Assembly: GCA_040768585.1 (NCBI GenBank)
Contig: JAXGMQ010000001.1
Location: 1,736,001 to 1,800,000, forward strand
Length of the DNA stretch: 64,000 nucleotides
DNA from: JAXGMQ01 sp040768585
Lineage (GTDB): Bacteria > Caldisericota > Caldisericia > JAAYUI01
Reading direction: 5' to 3'
Each line of letters starts with the position of its first letter. The first letter of the stretch is position 1. Below the pieces are notes generated by a model that made no database searches, was not told the origin of the DNA, and was given only the letters and a program-made list of their open reading frames with translations. The position numbers and the translations under genes are program-made. Below, in pieces: positions 41,913 to 50,802 of this stretch.

Positions 41913-44366
41913 GTGATAAAAGTCCTTCTGGTGGACGGCTTGAGTCTGTTGTTTCGTGCCTTCTATGCCATGCCAGCCAGCATGACTGCGAAGGACGGGA
42001 CACCAACGGGGGCACTCTATGGTTTCCTCAGACTTCTGCTTGGAGCTGTTGACCTTGAGAAACCCGATAAGGTTGTTGTCTGTCTTGATCCTGGTGGAAA
42101 AAATTTCAGGCACGATGTAGACGACAACTACAAGGCAAACAGAACAAGCCCACCGGATGACTTGGCAGCTCAGATAAAGCTTCTTCCTCAGATGCTCTCA
42201 GAGATGGGTGTAAAGGCTCTCTCTTGTGAGGGATTTGAAGCCGATGATGTGATTGCAACCATTGCCAGAAGAGAAGGGAACAGGGGCAACAAGGTTGCGG
42301 TCATGTCAGGAGACAGAGACCTTCTGCAAATTGTTTCTGACAATGTTTCAGTTCTCATCAATAAAAAAGGTGTGTCAAACATTGATGAGTACACACCAGA
42401 GAAGCTGCAAGAGGTTTACAACATGACACCCTCGCAGTTTGTCTGGTTTAAAGCGCTAATGGGTGACCCATCCGACAACTATTCCGGTGTTCCAGGGGTT
42501 GGAGAAAAAACTGCCAAAAAGATTGTCACAGAATCAAATGGTCTCGATGAGATAAAGTCTCACTCGAAGGTTTCAAGTCACCTGGAGCAATTTGAAAAGT
42601 CGATTGAACTCGCAACAGTCAGGTCTGATGCGCCGGTGGAGTGTGATGTAGGTTCAATCAAATCCTCTTTTGTTCCTGAGCTAGCCAAAGAAGCGGTAAA
42701 AAAATATGGTTTCTCGTCACTCACGTCAAGATTCAATGGCGCAAAAAGGCCCAAGAATGTTAGCGTTTTGCCAGTCGATGCTGTGCCAAAAGAAGCTTCT
42801 GGTAGATTCGCTCTTCATGTCTCTGATATCGACGTGTCCTATGCCGACGATGAAACTCATTTCAAGGTAGATATCGGCTCGGGTCTCTTTTCAAAAAAAG
42901 ACACGGCAATTGATTCATTTGCCTCACTTCTCCAGTCTAAGAATCCAAAAATTCTTATGAATTTGAAAGAGGTTTTGCACAAGATCCCCGTTTCCGACCC
43001 AGTGTTTGATATCAGTCTTGCTGCTTATCTTGATGATGCAGGTCGAAATAAGTTCGATATCGACTCACTCAAAAACGTTTATCTAGACTCAGATTTGCCT
43101 CCAGCGCAAGCGATGCGCGAGATTGCCAAGAAGCTTGAGGAGAAGCTGAAAGAATCGCAGCAAGATAAACTGTACAGTGAGATTGAATTACCGCTTGCCA
43201 GAGTTCTGTTTTCCATGGAGAAGCGCGGAATCAAGGTTGATACAAGCTCCCTCTTGGAGTTTGGGTGGGAGCTTGAGAAAAAGATAAAAGACACTCAGAG
43301 AAATATCTACGAAATAGCTGGTATTGAGTTTAATATCGCATCTCCGAAGCAACTCTCCCACATACTCTATGAAAAGATGGGTATGAAACCGATAAAGAAG
43401 GGAAAAACTGCCTATTCCACATCCGCTGACATCCTGGAAAAACTGAGACTGTACTCCCCAATAATCGACTTGATTCTAGAATACAGAGAGCACACAAAAC
43501 TTCTTAACACCTATATCACTCCTCTTCCAAAATGTGCGGATTCAAAGGGCAGGATTCATACCACATTCATCCAGACAGGAACAGCGACAGGCAGACTCTC
43601 GTCAGCCGACCCGAACCTGCAAAACATCCCAATCAGATCAAAGTGGGGAAGCCATATCAGGAAGATGTTTGTTGCGGATAAGGGGAACGTCCTCATATCC
43701 GCAGACTATTCCCAGATTGAGCTTCGAGTGCTGGCGCACCTCTCTGATGACCCAGGCTTGAAGGATGCTTTCAACTCAGGTCAGGATGTCCACACATATA
43801 CAGCAAAGAAGATATTTGGAACAGATGATGTCACATCTGAACAGAGAAGAAGAGCGAAGGTTGTGAATTTTGGCATCCTCTATGGGATGTCTGCCCACAG
43901 ACTCTCTGATGAGTTTGGGGTGACCCATTTTGAAGCCCAGCAGTTCATCGATGAATATTTCAACAGATTCCCAAATGTGAGGGATTTTATGAAAAAGGTC
44001 ATTGATGATGCCACAACGTCTGGTTTTACAAAAACAATTCTCGGAAGGCGCAGATATGTGCCAGAGCTCAAATCACCCAACCACATGGTCAAAGCCTCAG
44101 CTGAGAGGATTGCGGTCAATGCTCCCATTCAAGGCTCAGCTGCCGATATCATAAAACTCGCCATGCTTGAAGTCGAAGAAGCACTAGACGGGACTGGCGC
44201 TTCCATGCTCCTTCAGATTCATGATGAGTTGTTGGTAGAGTGTCCAGAGAGTACGGTTGACCAAGTAATAGGAATCGTTAAGGATAAGATGGAAGGTGTT
44301 TATCCACTCTCCGTCCCACTGTGTGTTGATGTTGGTTTTGGGGCGAATTGGCTGGAGGCAAAATAG
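41913..44366 (+). CDS. polA: DNA polymerase I
   Basis: 817 residues from GTG 41913 (GGAGG 41903-41907). Domains: 5'-3' exonuclease/FEN (residues 1-290; VDGLSLLFRAFYAM, ALMGDPSDNYSGVPGVGEKTA), a reduced 3'-5' exonuclease-like domain (~310-410), and polymerase (~420-817). Motif A is DYSQIELRVLAHLSDD (Asp598), motif B RRRAKVVNFGILYG, motif C QIHDELLVE (His770-Asp771-Glu772). The proofreading domain is short and lacks the DEDD carboxylates in recognisable form, as in Taq and Bacillus enzymes, so it is probably proofreading-deficient. Overlaps coaE by one base. Confidence 0.97.
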   Translation: MIKVLLVDGLSLLFRAFYAMPASMTAKDGTPTGALYGFLRLLLGAVDLEKPDKVVVCLDPGGKNFRHDVDDNYKANRTSPPDDLAAQIKLLPQMLSEMGVKALSCEGFEADDVIATIARREGNRGNKVAVMSGDRDLLQIVSDNVSVLINKKGVSNIDEYTPEKLQEVYNMTPSQFVWFKALMGDPSDNYSGVPGVGEKTAKKIVTESNGLDEIKSHSKVSSHLEQFEKSIELATVRSDAPVECDVGSIKSSFVPELAKEAVKKYGFSSLTSRFNGAKRPKNVSVLPVDAVPKEASGRFALHVSDIDVSYADDETHFKVDIGSGLFSKKDTAIDSFASLLQSKNPKILMNLKEVLHKIPVSDPVFDISLAAYLDDAGRNKFDIDSLKNVYLDSDLPPAQAMREIAKKLEEKLKESQQDKLYSEIELPLARVLFSMEKRGIKVDTSSLLEFGWELEKKIKDTQRNIYEIAGIEFNIASPKQLSHILYEKMGMKPIKKGKTAYSTSADILEKLRLYSPIIDLILEYREHTKLLNTYITPLPKCADSKGRIHTTFIQTGTATGRLSSADPNLQNIPIRSKWGSHIRKMFVADKGNVLISADYSQIELRVLAHLSDDPGLKDAFNSGQDVHTYTAKKIFGTDDVTSEQRRRAKVVNFGILYGMSAHRLSDEFGVTHFEAQQFIDEYFNRFPNVRDFMKKVIDDATTSGFTKTILGRRRYVPELKSPNHMVKASAERIAVNAPIQGSAADIIKLAMLEVEEALDGTGASMLLQIHDELLVECPESTVDQVIGIVKDKMEGVYPLSVPLCVDVGFGANWLEAK

Positions 44367-44962
44367 TGGCATATATCCTTGGTATCACGGGTGGAATGTC
44401 TGCGGGCAAGTCTACAGCAGCAGCCTGTTTGAAGAGGGAAGGCGTCTACATCATCGATGTCGATGAGTTGTCGAGACCGATGATTATGCCCGGTTCTGAG
44501 TGTTACTCGGCGGTTGTCTCAACCTTTGGCAAGCAGATTTGTAATCTTGATGGTTCAGTAAATAGAACTCGCCTCGCAAGAGCTGCATTTGCAACGCCTA
44601 GAAAAACCAAGATGCTCAACGACATCTTCAGAGAACCATTGGCGCATGCCATTAAGCTTGAGATAATGCAGGGAAGAGCCCAAAGAGCGAAGCTCATACT
44701 CGTTGTTGCTGCCATATTATTTGAACAGGGGTGGAGCAGATTTTGTCATGGCATCGTAAACATATCAGCTCCTGATTCTGTCAGGCTTCAACGAGCGATA
44801 CGAAGAGGCATGAGTGAAAGAGATGTCACCAGACGCATGGCATCGCAACTTTCAGAACGTGAGAGGATGAATCTTTCCGATTGGACTGTATACACGCAAC
44901 CAACAAAACAACTCTTGTGTGAATCATTGACAAGGCTGGCAAAAGAAAACAAGTGGATTTAA
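44366..44962 (+). CDS. coaE: Dephospho-CoA kinase
   Basis: 198 residues from GTG 44366, which shares a base with the polA TAG (TAGTG) and has GGAGG seven bases upstream. P-loop GGMSAGKS at residues 9-16; then IIDVDELSRP, LARAAFATPRKTKMLNDI and VVAAILFEQGWS as family landmarks. Phosphorylates the 3'-hydroxyl of dephospho-CoA, the last step of CoA synthesis. polA-coaE adjacency is common in bacteria. Ends ten bases inside the next gene. Confidence 0.93.
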   Translation: MAYILGITGGMSAGKSTAAACLKREGVYIIDVDELSRPMIMPGSECYSAVVSTFGKQICNLDGSVNRTRLARAAFATPRKTKMLNDIFREPLAHAIKLEIMQGRAQRAKLILVVAAILFEQGWSRFCHGIVNISAPDSVRLQRAIRRGMSERDVTRRMASQLSERERMNLSDWTVYTQPTKQLLCESLTRLAKENKWI

Positions 44963-45702
44963 AACTCTCGTACTCCAGGGCATCAACCTATCTGCAATGC
45001 CCCTACAAGTATTACCTCTCATATGTGGTCAAATTGCCGGGACTTCCCAAACCCTATTTCTCGTTTGGTCACTCGCTTCACAGTGCTCTTGAGTGGTTTT
45101 ATAAACCCAAATTGACCGTGGAAGTTCCAACTCTTGATGAGCTACTTCTCGTCTACACCGAATCCTGGGAGTCAGAGGGGTATGGATCCCCGACAGAGGA
45201 AGCCAGGGCTAGGGATGAGGGTAAGTCGCTTCTCATTAACTATCACAGGGCTGTGAAAAAAATGTGGAAACCTTCATTTGATGTTGAGAAGAGGTTCTCG
45301 GTGGATATCGAAGGGATCACGGTCACAGGAGCAATAGATAGAATCGACTATGATGAAGACGGAGATTCGTTGGAATTGCTTGACTACAAGACCGGCAAAT
45401 GGGTGCCAAAATCAATCACGGACTCCGACAAGTTTCAACTCACAATTTACGCAATTGCTTCCAAAAAAATGTGGAATAAGCCCATTACAAACGTGAGTTA
45501 CTTATTTCTGAGAGAGATGAGGTATCTCTCATTTTTGCCCACAGAGGCTGATGAACAAAATGTGACTAATCAACTGCGTTTTGTCAGAGATGGAATAGAG
45601 AGAAAGAACTTTGATAGAATCGAAAATAAATTCTGCCCCTGGTGCGACTACAAGGACAGATGTCATACCACCAAGGTCATCACGGTTGAAGGTGGCTTTT
45701 GA
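44953..45702 (+). CDS. RecB/Cas4-like PD-(D/E)XK nuclease with Fe-S cysteines
   Basis: 249 residues from GTG 44953, overlapping coaE by ten bases. N-terminal LSYSRASTYLQCPYKYY carries Cys16. The nuclease core shows FSFGHSLHSALEWF, GAIDRID and LELLDYKTGK (motif II-III, D-DYK), then QLTIYAIA (motif QxxxY). Three C-terminal cysteines (C228, C231, C237; FCPWCDYKDRC) complete the four-Cys set that binds a 4Fe-4S cluster in AddB and Cas4. No CRISPR array or helicase is adjacent, so a stand-alone repair exonuclease in the polA operon is the best reading. Confidence 0.9.
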   Translation: MDLKLSYSRASTYLQCPYKYYLSYVVKLPGLPKPYFSFGHSLHSALEWFYKPKLTVEVPTLDELLLVYTESWESEGYGSPTEEARARDEGKSLLINYHRAVKKMWKPSFDVEKRFSVDIEGITVTGAIDRIDYDEDGDSLELLDYKTGKWVPKSITDSDKFQLTIYAIASKKMWNKPITNVSYLFLREMRYLSFLPTEADEQNVTNQLRFVRDGIERKNFDRIENKFCPWCDYKDRCHTTKVITVEGGF

Positions 45703-45724
45703 TTTGTGAAAATGGAGAGGTTTT

Positions 45725-47407
45725 ATGCGTAATGTGTCGATAGCGTTGGTTCTGATGTTGGTTCTGGGTATGTTTGCTGGCTGTGGTGGTAGCCAAACCT
45801 ATGGTGGTTACCTCACAATTGCGCTACCGACCAATAATGCAAATGTGACGATTGATGACAGAGAGCCTGTTCAGTTTTCGTCGCTTGATTTTCCAATACT
45901 TCTTGAACCAAGGATTCATAATGTGACGGTTGAATATCTTGACTCAGGTGATATCGAAACCAAAACCATCAACATTCTTCACGGCTACGATTACGAACTT
46001 GAGTTCACAGAATATGAGGAAGTTGACGTCTCATTCTATTCACCAATCCCAGTCAGTTTGAGGGCTGGATTTGTCGATGTTGAGGTGCTGCAAACAGCCA
46101 ACAAAGCTATGGTTTATAGAGGCGAAAGAGAGATTTCGGCGGAGCTCATTGGTTTTGGCTACAGGTGGAGAGAGACAAGAAATTTTGTCAATGGTTCTGA
46201 AATCTTTTTACAGCCTGGCGCCGACGAAGAACATGGCTCGCTTTACATCGAGTCGAATAACAAGGGCACTAATATCGACACAAATATTGAGGATTCCCCC
46301 ATGGAATACGAGGGGTCTCTATTCTTCCCAATGGTTGAGCCCGGTGTTTATGAGCTTCATGATAAATATCAAAGTGGTGTTACACACTTTGTATCAATCG
46401 AAGCTGGCAAGGTGACAAAGCTTTACTATAATTCTTCATTCTCCGACACCGGAGCAAAACATACCCTCAAGGCTGACCCAAATTCATCGATTGAGTTGAC
46501 AACCCTTTGGAAGAATGGACTCGTAACAGTTGCCAAATTGGGAACAGGTTTGAGCGAGTTATCAGATTACCAAATAGACAAAAACAATGTTTTTTCAATC
46601 TCCAAAACCAATAATAAAGGGATTGCAACCTTCATCGTTTCAAGACGAGGTGGTGAGATTGGCGTTAATTCCTACACGGATAAAATCCCTGAGGTTATTG
46701 GCTTTGAATATAACAAAGCTGTAAGTGACATTGACCTTGAGAAGATTACCAAACTCAAGGTCTCCCACTTCTCCCCATTTTCTCCTGATGGATATTTCAG
46801 CTATGTTGACCAGGGGATAGAGAGTATCGATGGCAGGTACTATACCAGCATCTCAACTTTCAAACCTGGTTGCTGGGACGTAGAAAACAACAGGGTTCTC
46901 GTCACTGAGGTTGACAAACTTGGTGGGGCACTGAGAGCGAGAGTGGCTCAGCTTAGAGGTGGGTCGCCGCTTTTCTATCCGGATATCATCCTCGACGATT
47001 TAGCGAATAGTGAAAATGAATACGACATATACAACACCTTTTTTGTCGAAGGAGAGAAGATACTTGCCGTTTATTCCAACCCTAAACTCATCCGACTCTG
47101 GAGTATGGATTTAGACACTGTTGCACCTCTGTACGAGTTTAACACGACCATGAAAATCTCCTCTCTTTATTCCAAGAAATATCTTGTGTGCCAGGCAACA
47201 GACAGCAGCTACACCGATAACTTTGTGATAGATGTTGAAACTGGAAACATCTCGACTCCTCTGCCGATTGCGAGTGTGTCGTCTGATGGGTATGTATTAT
47301 CTGGATTTATACCAGAAACAGTCTCAGCGGGTGTCATCTATAAATGGGATGGCAGCAAACTTATGCCGGTGTGGGCGGGTGTGTTTCCATCCATGAAACA
47401 GCCGTAG
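45725..47407 (+). CDS. Lipoprotein with PEGA-like N-terminus and propeller-like C-terminus
   Basis: 560 residues from ATG 45725 (GGAGAGG upstream). Lipoprotein signal IALVLMLVLGMFAGC (Cys20). Residues ~28-100 resemble a PEGA module (LTIALPTNNANVTIDD, EPRIHNVTVEYLDSG). A central beta-rich part is followed by a C-terminal region with repeated blades: HFSPFSPDGYFSYV, LIRLWSMDLDTVAPLYEF, NFVIDVETGNIST. Overall plan is close to the PEGA protein at 9590-11437. Last gene of the polA cluster; no catalytic motif. Confidence 0.75.
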   Translation: MRNVSIALVLMLVLGMFAGCGGSQTYGGYLTIALPTNNANVTIDDREPVQFSSLDFPILLEPRIHNVTVEYLDSGDIETKTINILHGYDYELEFTEYEEVDVSFYSPIPVSLRAGFVDVEVLQTANKAMVYRGEREISAELIGFGYRWRETRNFVNGSEIFLQPGADEEHGSLYIESNNKGTNIDTNIEDSPMEYEGSLFFPMVEPGVYELHDKYQSGVTHFVSIEAGKVTKLYYNSSFSDTGAKHTLKADPNSSIELTTLWKNGLVTVAKLGTGLSELSDYQIDKNNVFSISKTNNKGIATFIVSRRGGEIGVNSYTDKIPEVIGFEYNKAVSDIDLEKITKLKVSHFSPFSPDGYFSYVDQGIESIDGRYYTSISTFKPGCWDVENNRVLVTEVDKLGGALRARVAQLRGGSPLFYPDIILDDLANSENEYDIYNTFFVEGEKILAVYSNPKLIRLWSMDLDTVAPLYEFNTTMKISSLYSKKYLVCQATDSSYTDNFVIDVETGNISTPLPIASVSSDGYVLSGFIPETVSAGVIYKWDGSKLMPVWAGVFPSMKQP

Positions 47408-47670
47408 CAGCCAACTGGTCAGAGTCTTTCCTAGATTCTCTTCTAAGATTAACTCAAATGAGACAATGGATAAACCCGTTTACACACGGGCTTCTGTTGC
47501 CCTAATTGTTTTTACTTTATCAACACGTACCGACCCAGTTAAGTTTTTCTGACATCGAGCACATCCAATGCCGTACCTTGTGTTAACAAGACGGGGCGCA
47601 TCTATCCTCTTGTACACACACGGTTTTGTTTGTGTGAAAGCAGGAAAACTAGAGGCAAGCAGAGGGCAGA
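47408..47670. other. Convergent spacer with hairpin, possibly a small RNA or relic
   Basis: 263 bases. CCCGT-TTACAC-ACGGG (47478-47493) forms a hairpin; on the minus strand it is followed by TTTATCC and could end the membrane-gene transcript. All three minus frames and parts of the plus frames are open for long stretches. One minus frame reads YGIGCARCQKNLTGSVRV with a CxxC but has no start codon upstream of a stop. No known RNA was recognised. Confidence 0.4.
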
Positions 47671-48324
47671 CTACCTATACGGCACAACCCATTTGTGGAT
47701 GAATGGTGAGTACACCGAGAACAGCAGAGAGAAAACATTTACCATGTACACAAAGAAGAAAGCGCCTAAAACGTATACGATAAATGGGGATATGAGCTCA
47801 TAAAATCTGACATTTGAAGTCAGCCAGAGGATAATGAATACAAGCAGGAAACAGCCAATCGAGATAAAGGAAAGTAGCATGAGGTTTGTGTGGTACATCC
47901 AGTCCACAGTGGCCGAGAGAGATGGGTGACCGAAGAACGCGGGAACGTCTTTTACCCAACCTGAGACTATGAATCTTGAGAGGACATTGATGACAGCTGC
48001 GGTCGGGACTGCATAGAGCACTGAGCGAAAAATTGGTCTCTCAAACTCCCCCTTCACCATCTGCCGTAGAGCCATGAAGAGGATGAATACGTGAATGTTC
48101 GTGGTAAAGAGGAGCTCACCAATCCTCATCGCAATGACCGACGGTATAAGCATCGTGCCAGCAACAAGAAAATAAGTGCCTGTCACAAAAAGAGATATAA
48201 TGCAATACTTGTAGAACTTATCATCCTGTTTGTCGACCGATACAATTATATCGATTGGAAGAGCTTTTCTTATCGATTGTCCCATCCTCGGCAACCTATC
48301 CAGTAGCTCAATGAATCTGCTCAT
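47671..48324 (-). CDS. Multi-pass membrane protein, unknown function
   Basis: 217 residues from ATG 48324 with a very strong Shine-Dalgarno (GGGGGAGGAG). About six hydrophobic helices: residues ~42-60, 72-90, 106-120, 140-165 and 172-205 among them. The first ~35 residues are basic and cytoplasmic. Resembles Yip1-type integral membrane proteins in hydropathy, but no motif proves it. Third gene of the minus-strand chromate transporter-like operon, 25 bases after the secreted-protein gene. Confidence 0.65.
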   Translation of the reverse strand: MSRFIELLDRLPRMGQSIRKALPIDIIVSVDKQDDKFYKYCIISLFVTGTYFLVAGTMLIPSVIAMRIGELLFTTNIHVFILFMALRQMVKGEFERPIFRSVLYAVPTAAVINVLSRFIVSGWVKDVPAFFGHPSLSATVDWMYHTNLMLLSFISIGCFLLVFIILWLTSNVRFYELISPFIVYVLGAFFFVYMVNVFSLLFSVYSPFIHKWVVPYR

Positions 48325-48349
48325 GTCGCTCCTCCCCCTTTTTAGTTAA

Positions 48350-48847
48350 TTACCGAGATATTAAGTCAATTGATAGAGTTCTAAAAATGCCCCTCCAAGG
48401 GGACTTGACGCATGTGACTGAGATTACGGAACCTGCCTGCATGTCTGTGGTTTTTTGCACAAAGAGTGGAATGAATATCCTCACATCGCCAACGGGCGAT
48501 GTGACCCATGCCTCGTATGATTCCGGGTGGAATGACTTAACCTCGGTTACCCATTTGACAACATTGAGTTCTGATTGTGGTGTTGGATAGTCAATTACGT
48601 AGAGGTGCTGCCCATCCCACTCCATCGAAACCTCAGCGCCCATGTAGAACTTGGAATAGTCCATGAATTTTGGCAGGTAGGCGTCCACCTTGTAGCCATC
48701 AATTGTTTCAACGCTGAAGGGACTAAGGTGATCACAAGGTCTTGTGATAAACCCATACGTTACTTTGCCTTGCCCGGCTGTTGCCGGCAAGATAGACAGA
48801 AAAATCAAGCCAATCACGACAATTATCAATGCTTTCTTCATATTCAT
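48350..48847 (-). CDS. Secreted protein, unknown function
   Basis: 165 residues from ATG 48847; the Shine-Dalgarno AGGAGG lies in the last codons of the upstream chrA-like gene, one base separating stop and start. Signal peptide: KKALIIVVIGLIFLSILPATAG. Mature residues form two similar beta-rich halves, each with a V-D-or-V-x-I-P or Y-x-V-D-A-x-L-P edge (GYKVDAYLPKFMDYSKFYMGAEVSM; GDVRIFIPLFVQKTTDMQAGSVISV). That suggests an OB-like duplicated fold. No family is recognised. Confidence 0.7.
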   Translation of the reverse strand: MNMKKALIIVVIGLIFLSILPATAGQGKVTYGFITRPCDHLSPFSVETIDGYKVDAYLPKFMDYSKFYMGAEVSMEWDGQHLYVIDYPTPQSELNVVKWVTEVKSFHPESYEAWVTSPVGDVRIFIPLFVQKTTDMQAGSVISVTCVKSPWRGIFRTLSIDLISR

Positions 48848-48848
48848 C

Positions 48849-49379
48849 TTATCCTCCTAATCCAAAGATAATTCCTGCAATACCACCACCAAGTAGCACC
48901 AGTATAGGATGAACGTCAAAGTAAAGGCAAACTCCCGCTGCCAACCCAATCAGTATAACAACAACGTTGGTATCAATAAATACCCTTTTGCCGATTCCGA
49001 TAACAACGAAGAGCACGACGGCGACAATGGCAGGGCCAAGACCACGCATGAATCCCTTGACGTAATAGTTGTCACCGTATTTAAGCAGAATCATATAAAG
49101 CGTGAGTCCAATCAATATGGGTGGAGTAATTATGCCAAGTACGGCGCACAGTGAACCGCCGAATCCAGCTATCTTTTTGCCGATGATTGCAGAACCGGAG
49201 ACGGCTACAGGGCCTGGCGTGAGACCGATGACGTACACAACGTTGTTAAACTGGTCGGCTGTGAGTAGTCCCTGACTTGTGACGAGTTCGTGCTTCATGA
49301 CGCCAACGGTTGCCCAACCGCCACCGAAGCCCATCACACCAATCTTTAAGAACGTGAAGAAAATCTTCAAATATGTCAC
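48849..49379 (-). CDS. Half-size (single-domain) chromate transporter family protein
   Basis: 176 residues from GTG 49379. Hallmarks of the CHR family: FLKIGVMGFGGGWATVGVMKHELV near the N-terminus and LTPGPVAVSGSAIIGKKIAGF in the second helix pair. It has five to six TM segments. Short-chain CHR proteins usually occur as tandem ChrA1/ChrA2 pairs; here only one half is present, followed by two unrelated genes. Chromate export is the family name only; the physiological substrate is open. Confidence 0.9.
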   Translation of the reverse strand: MTYLKIFFTFLKIGVMGFGGGWATVGVMKHELVTSQGLLTADQFNNVVYVIGLTPGPVAVSGSAIIGKKIAGFGGSLCAVLGIITPPILIGLTLYMILLKYGDNYYVKGFMRGLGPAIVAVVLFVVIGIGKRVFIDTNVVVILIGLAAGVCLYFDVHPILVLLGGGIAGIIFGLGG

Positions 49380-49385
49380 ACTGCT

Positions 49386-49413
49386 ATTGTATCACAAAGG
49401 GCGTGCTCAACAA
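49386..49413 (-). promoter_or_regulatory. Promoter of the chrA-like operon, leaderless
   Basis: Minus strand: TTGTTG (49413-49408), 16 bases, TACAAT (49391-49386), six bases to GTG 49379. No room for a Shine-Dalgarno. Confidence 0.6.
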
Positions 49414-49494
49414 GTTGGCAATTGACGATTTACCTAAGGTTGATATGATAAAATTCATGCGAAATGATTTTATTTCATCCGGAGCTTTGAGCTG

Positions 49495-50802
49495 ATGGAT
49501 GGAAATATGATAACTATAAGAGTCCCGTCCCTCGACAACGTGGAAGTTGACAAGAGTGTTATCTCGTTGATTGACACCCCATACTTCCAAAGGCTTCGCA
49601 AGATAAAGCAACTCTCACTTACCCATCTTGTCTATCCTGGGGCAAATCATACTCGGTTTGAGCATTCCCTGGGTGTATTTCTGCTCGCCTCGAAATATAA
49701 AAATCACCTCTCAGAAAATGAGCTGTTTCAAAGTATTGTCAAACCAGAACACCTAAGAGCACTCCCCTACGCTGCATTGCTTCACGATATTGGACACTAC
49801 CCCTTCGGTCATATCCTTGAGAATTGGGTTTCTGACCTCCCAGAGCACGAGAAAAGAAGTGAGGAGATTGTCACAAATCTTGATTTGTCTGCAATCCTTC
49901 ATTCATGCGATGTTGATCCTGTCGTGGTTGGTCAGTTGATAACTGGTGATTTTATTGGGAGTTCAGATTATCAATCCCTTCGACTCGTTAGAGACTTGCT
50001 CGATTCACCAGTGGATGCTGACAAGATGGATTATCTAGAGCGCGACAGTCTCCATTGTGGAGTACCCTATGGTAGGTCTTATGATAAAGAGAGGCTCATG
50101 GGAAGCCTTATTGTATCTCCAGAGGGAAGACTTGCTCTCTCAGCAAAGGGCAAATCGTCAGCTGAGTATGTTATTTTCAGCCGATACATTATGCTCACCG
50201 AGGTCTACTGGCACCACACAGTAAGGTCTGCAGCCATCATGCTTATCCGTGCTATGCAGGAGGCAACCAAGTTTGATGGATGGGATGCCTACCGCTCAAA
50301 GCTTGTTGAGAATTTTGGTGATGAGGATGCGCTTGCTGGGCTTGGAGAACTAGTGAAGGATGACCCGGACGTCTATGAGCTTGTGAGGGGTTTGGGCAAT
50401 AGACACCTTTATAAACGAATCAGAACCTACTCGCCGATGGATCCTGACTCAATCGAGGTCTTTGATGCTCTTTCCGGACTCGAAGGTTCAAGTGATGCGC
50501 TCAGATTGTCGAGTGATTTGACGAACATGCTGGGATTATCAAGGATGAAGCTGCTTGTTGATATATTGCCATCCAAGCCAATGACTCAAGACATTTCTGT
50601 TTTCTACTCAAAGCGAGGCAGATACAGGCTCTTGTCTGAGGTCTCACCCATCGCATCGTCACTAACTGACACATGGAAAAGTTTGACTGGTGTAGTCAGG
50701 ATTTACTGCCATCCATCTGTTGCAGCCGATGCCCAAAAAAGAGGAGAAGAGATTGATGAGGCTGTAATAGATGCAGCAAAAAAGATAAAATCCAACAAAT
50801 GA
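49495..50802 (+). CDS. HD-domain phosphohydrolase (dNTPase-like)
   Basis: 435 residues from ATG 49495, with CCGGAGC about nine bases upstream. HD-domain metal ligands: His57 in TRFEHSLGVF, His97-Asp98 in ALLHDIGHYPFGH (with His101, His106), and the later Asp in DADKMDYLERD. N-terminal DTPYFQRLRKIKQLSL is characteristic of the SAMHD1/dGTPase-like subgroup. Predicted to hydrolyse (deoxy)nucleotides. Overlaps the AlkZ-like gene by four bases (ATGA), which suggests coupled action in nucleotide or DNA damage control. Confidence 0.9.
   Translation: MDGNMITIRVPSLDNVEVDKSVISLIDTPYFQRLRKIKQLSLTHLVYPGANHTRFEHSLGVFLLASKYKNHLSENELFQSIVKPEHLRALPYAALLHDIGHYPFGHILENWVSDLPEHEKRSEEIVTNLDLSAILHSCDVDPVVVGQLITGDFIGSSDYQSLRLVRDLLDSPVDADKMDYLERDSLHCGVPYGRSYDKERLMGSLIVSPEGRLALSAKGKSSAEYVIFSRYIMLTEVYWHHTVRSAAIMLIRAMQEATKFDGWDAYRSKLVENFGDEDALAGLGELVKDDPDVYELVRGLGNRHLYKRIRTYSPMDPDSIEVFDALSGLEGSSDALRLSSDLTNMLGLSRMKLLVDILPSKPMTQDISVFYSKRGRYRLLSEVSPIASSLTDTWKSLTGVVRIYCHPSVAADAQKRGEEIDEAVIDAAKKIKSNK

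Noticed and set aside
44953..45702. Possible Cas4 and therefore a CRISPR locus
   Set aside because: No direct-repeat/spacer array or other cas gene was found in the 64 kb.
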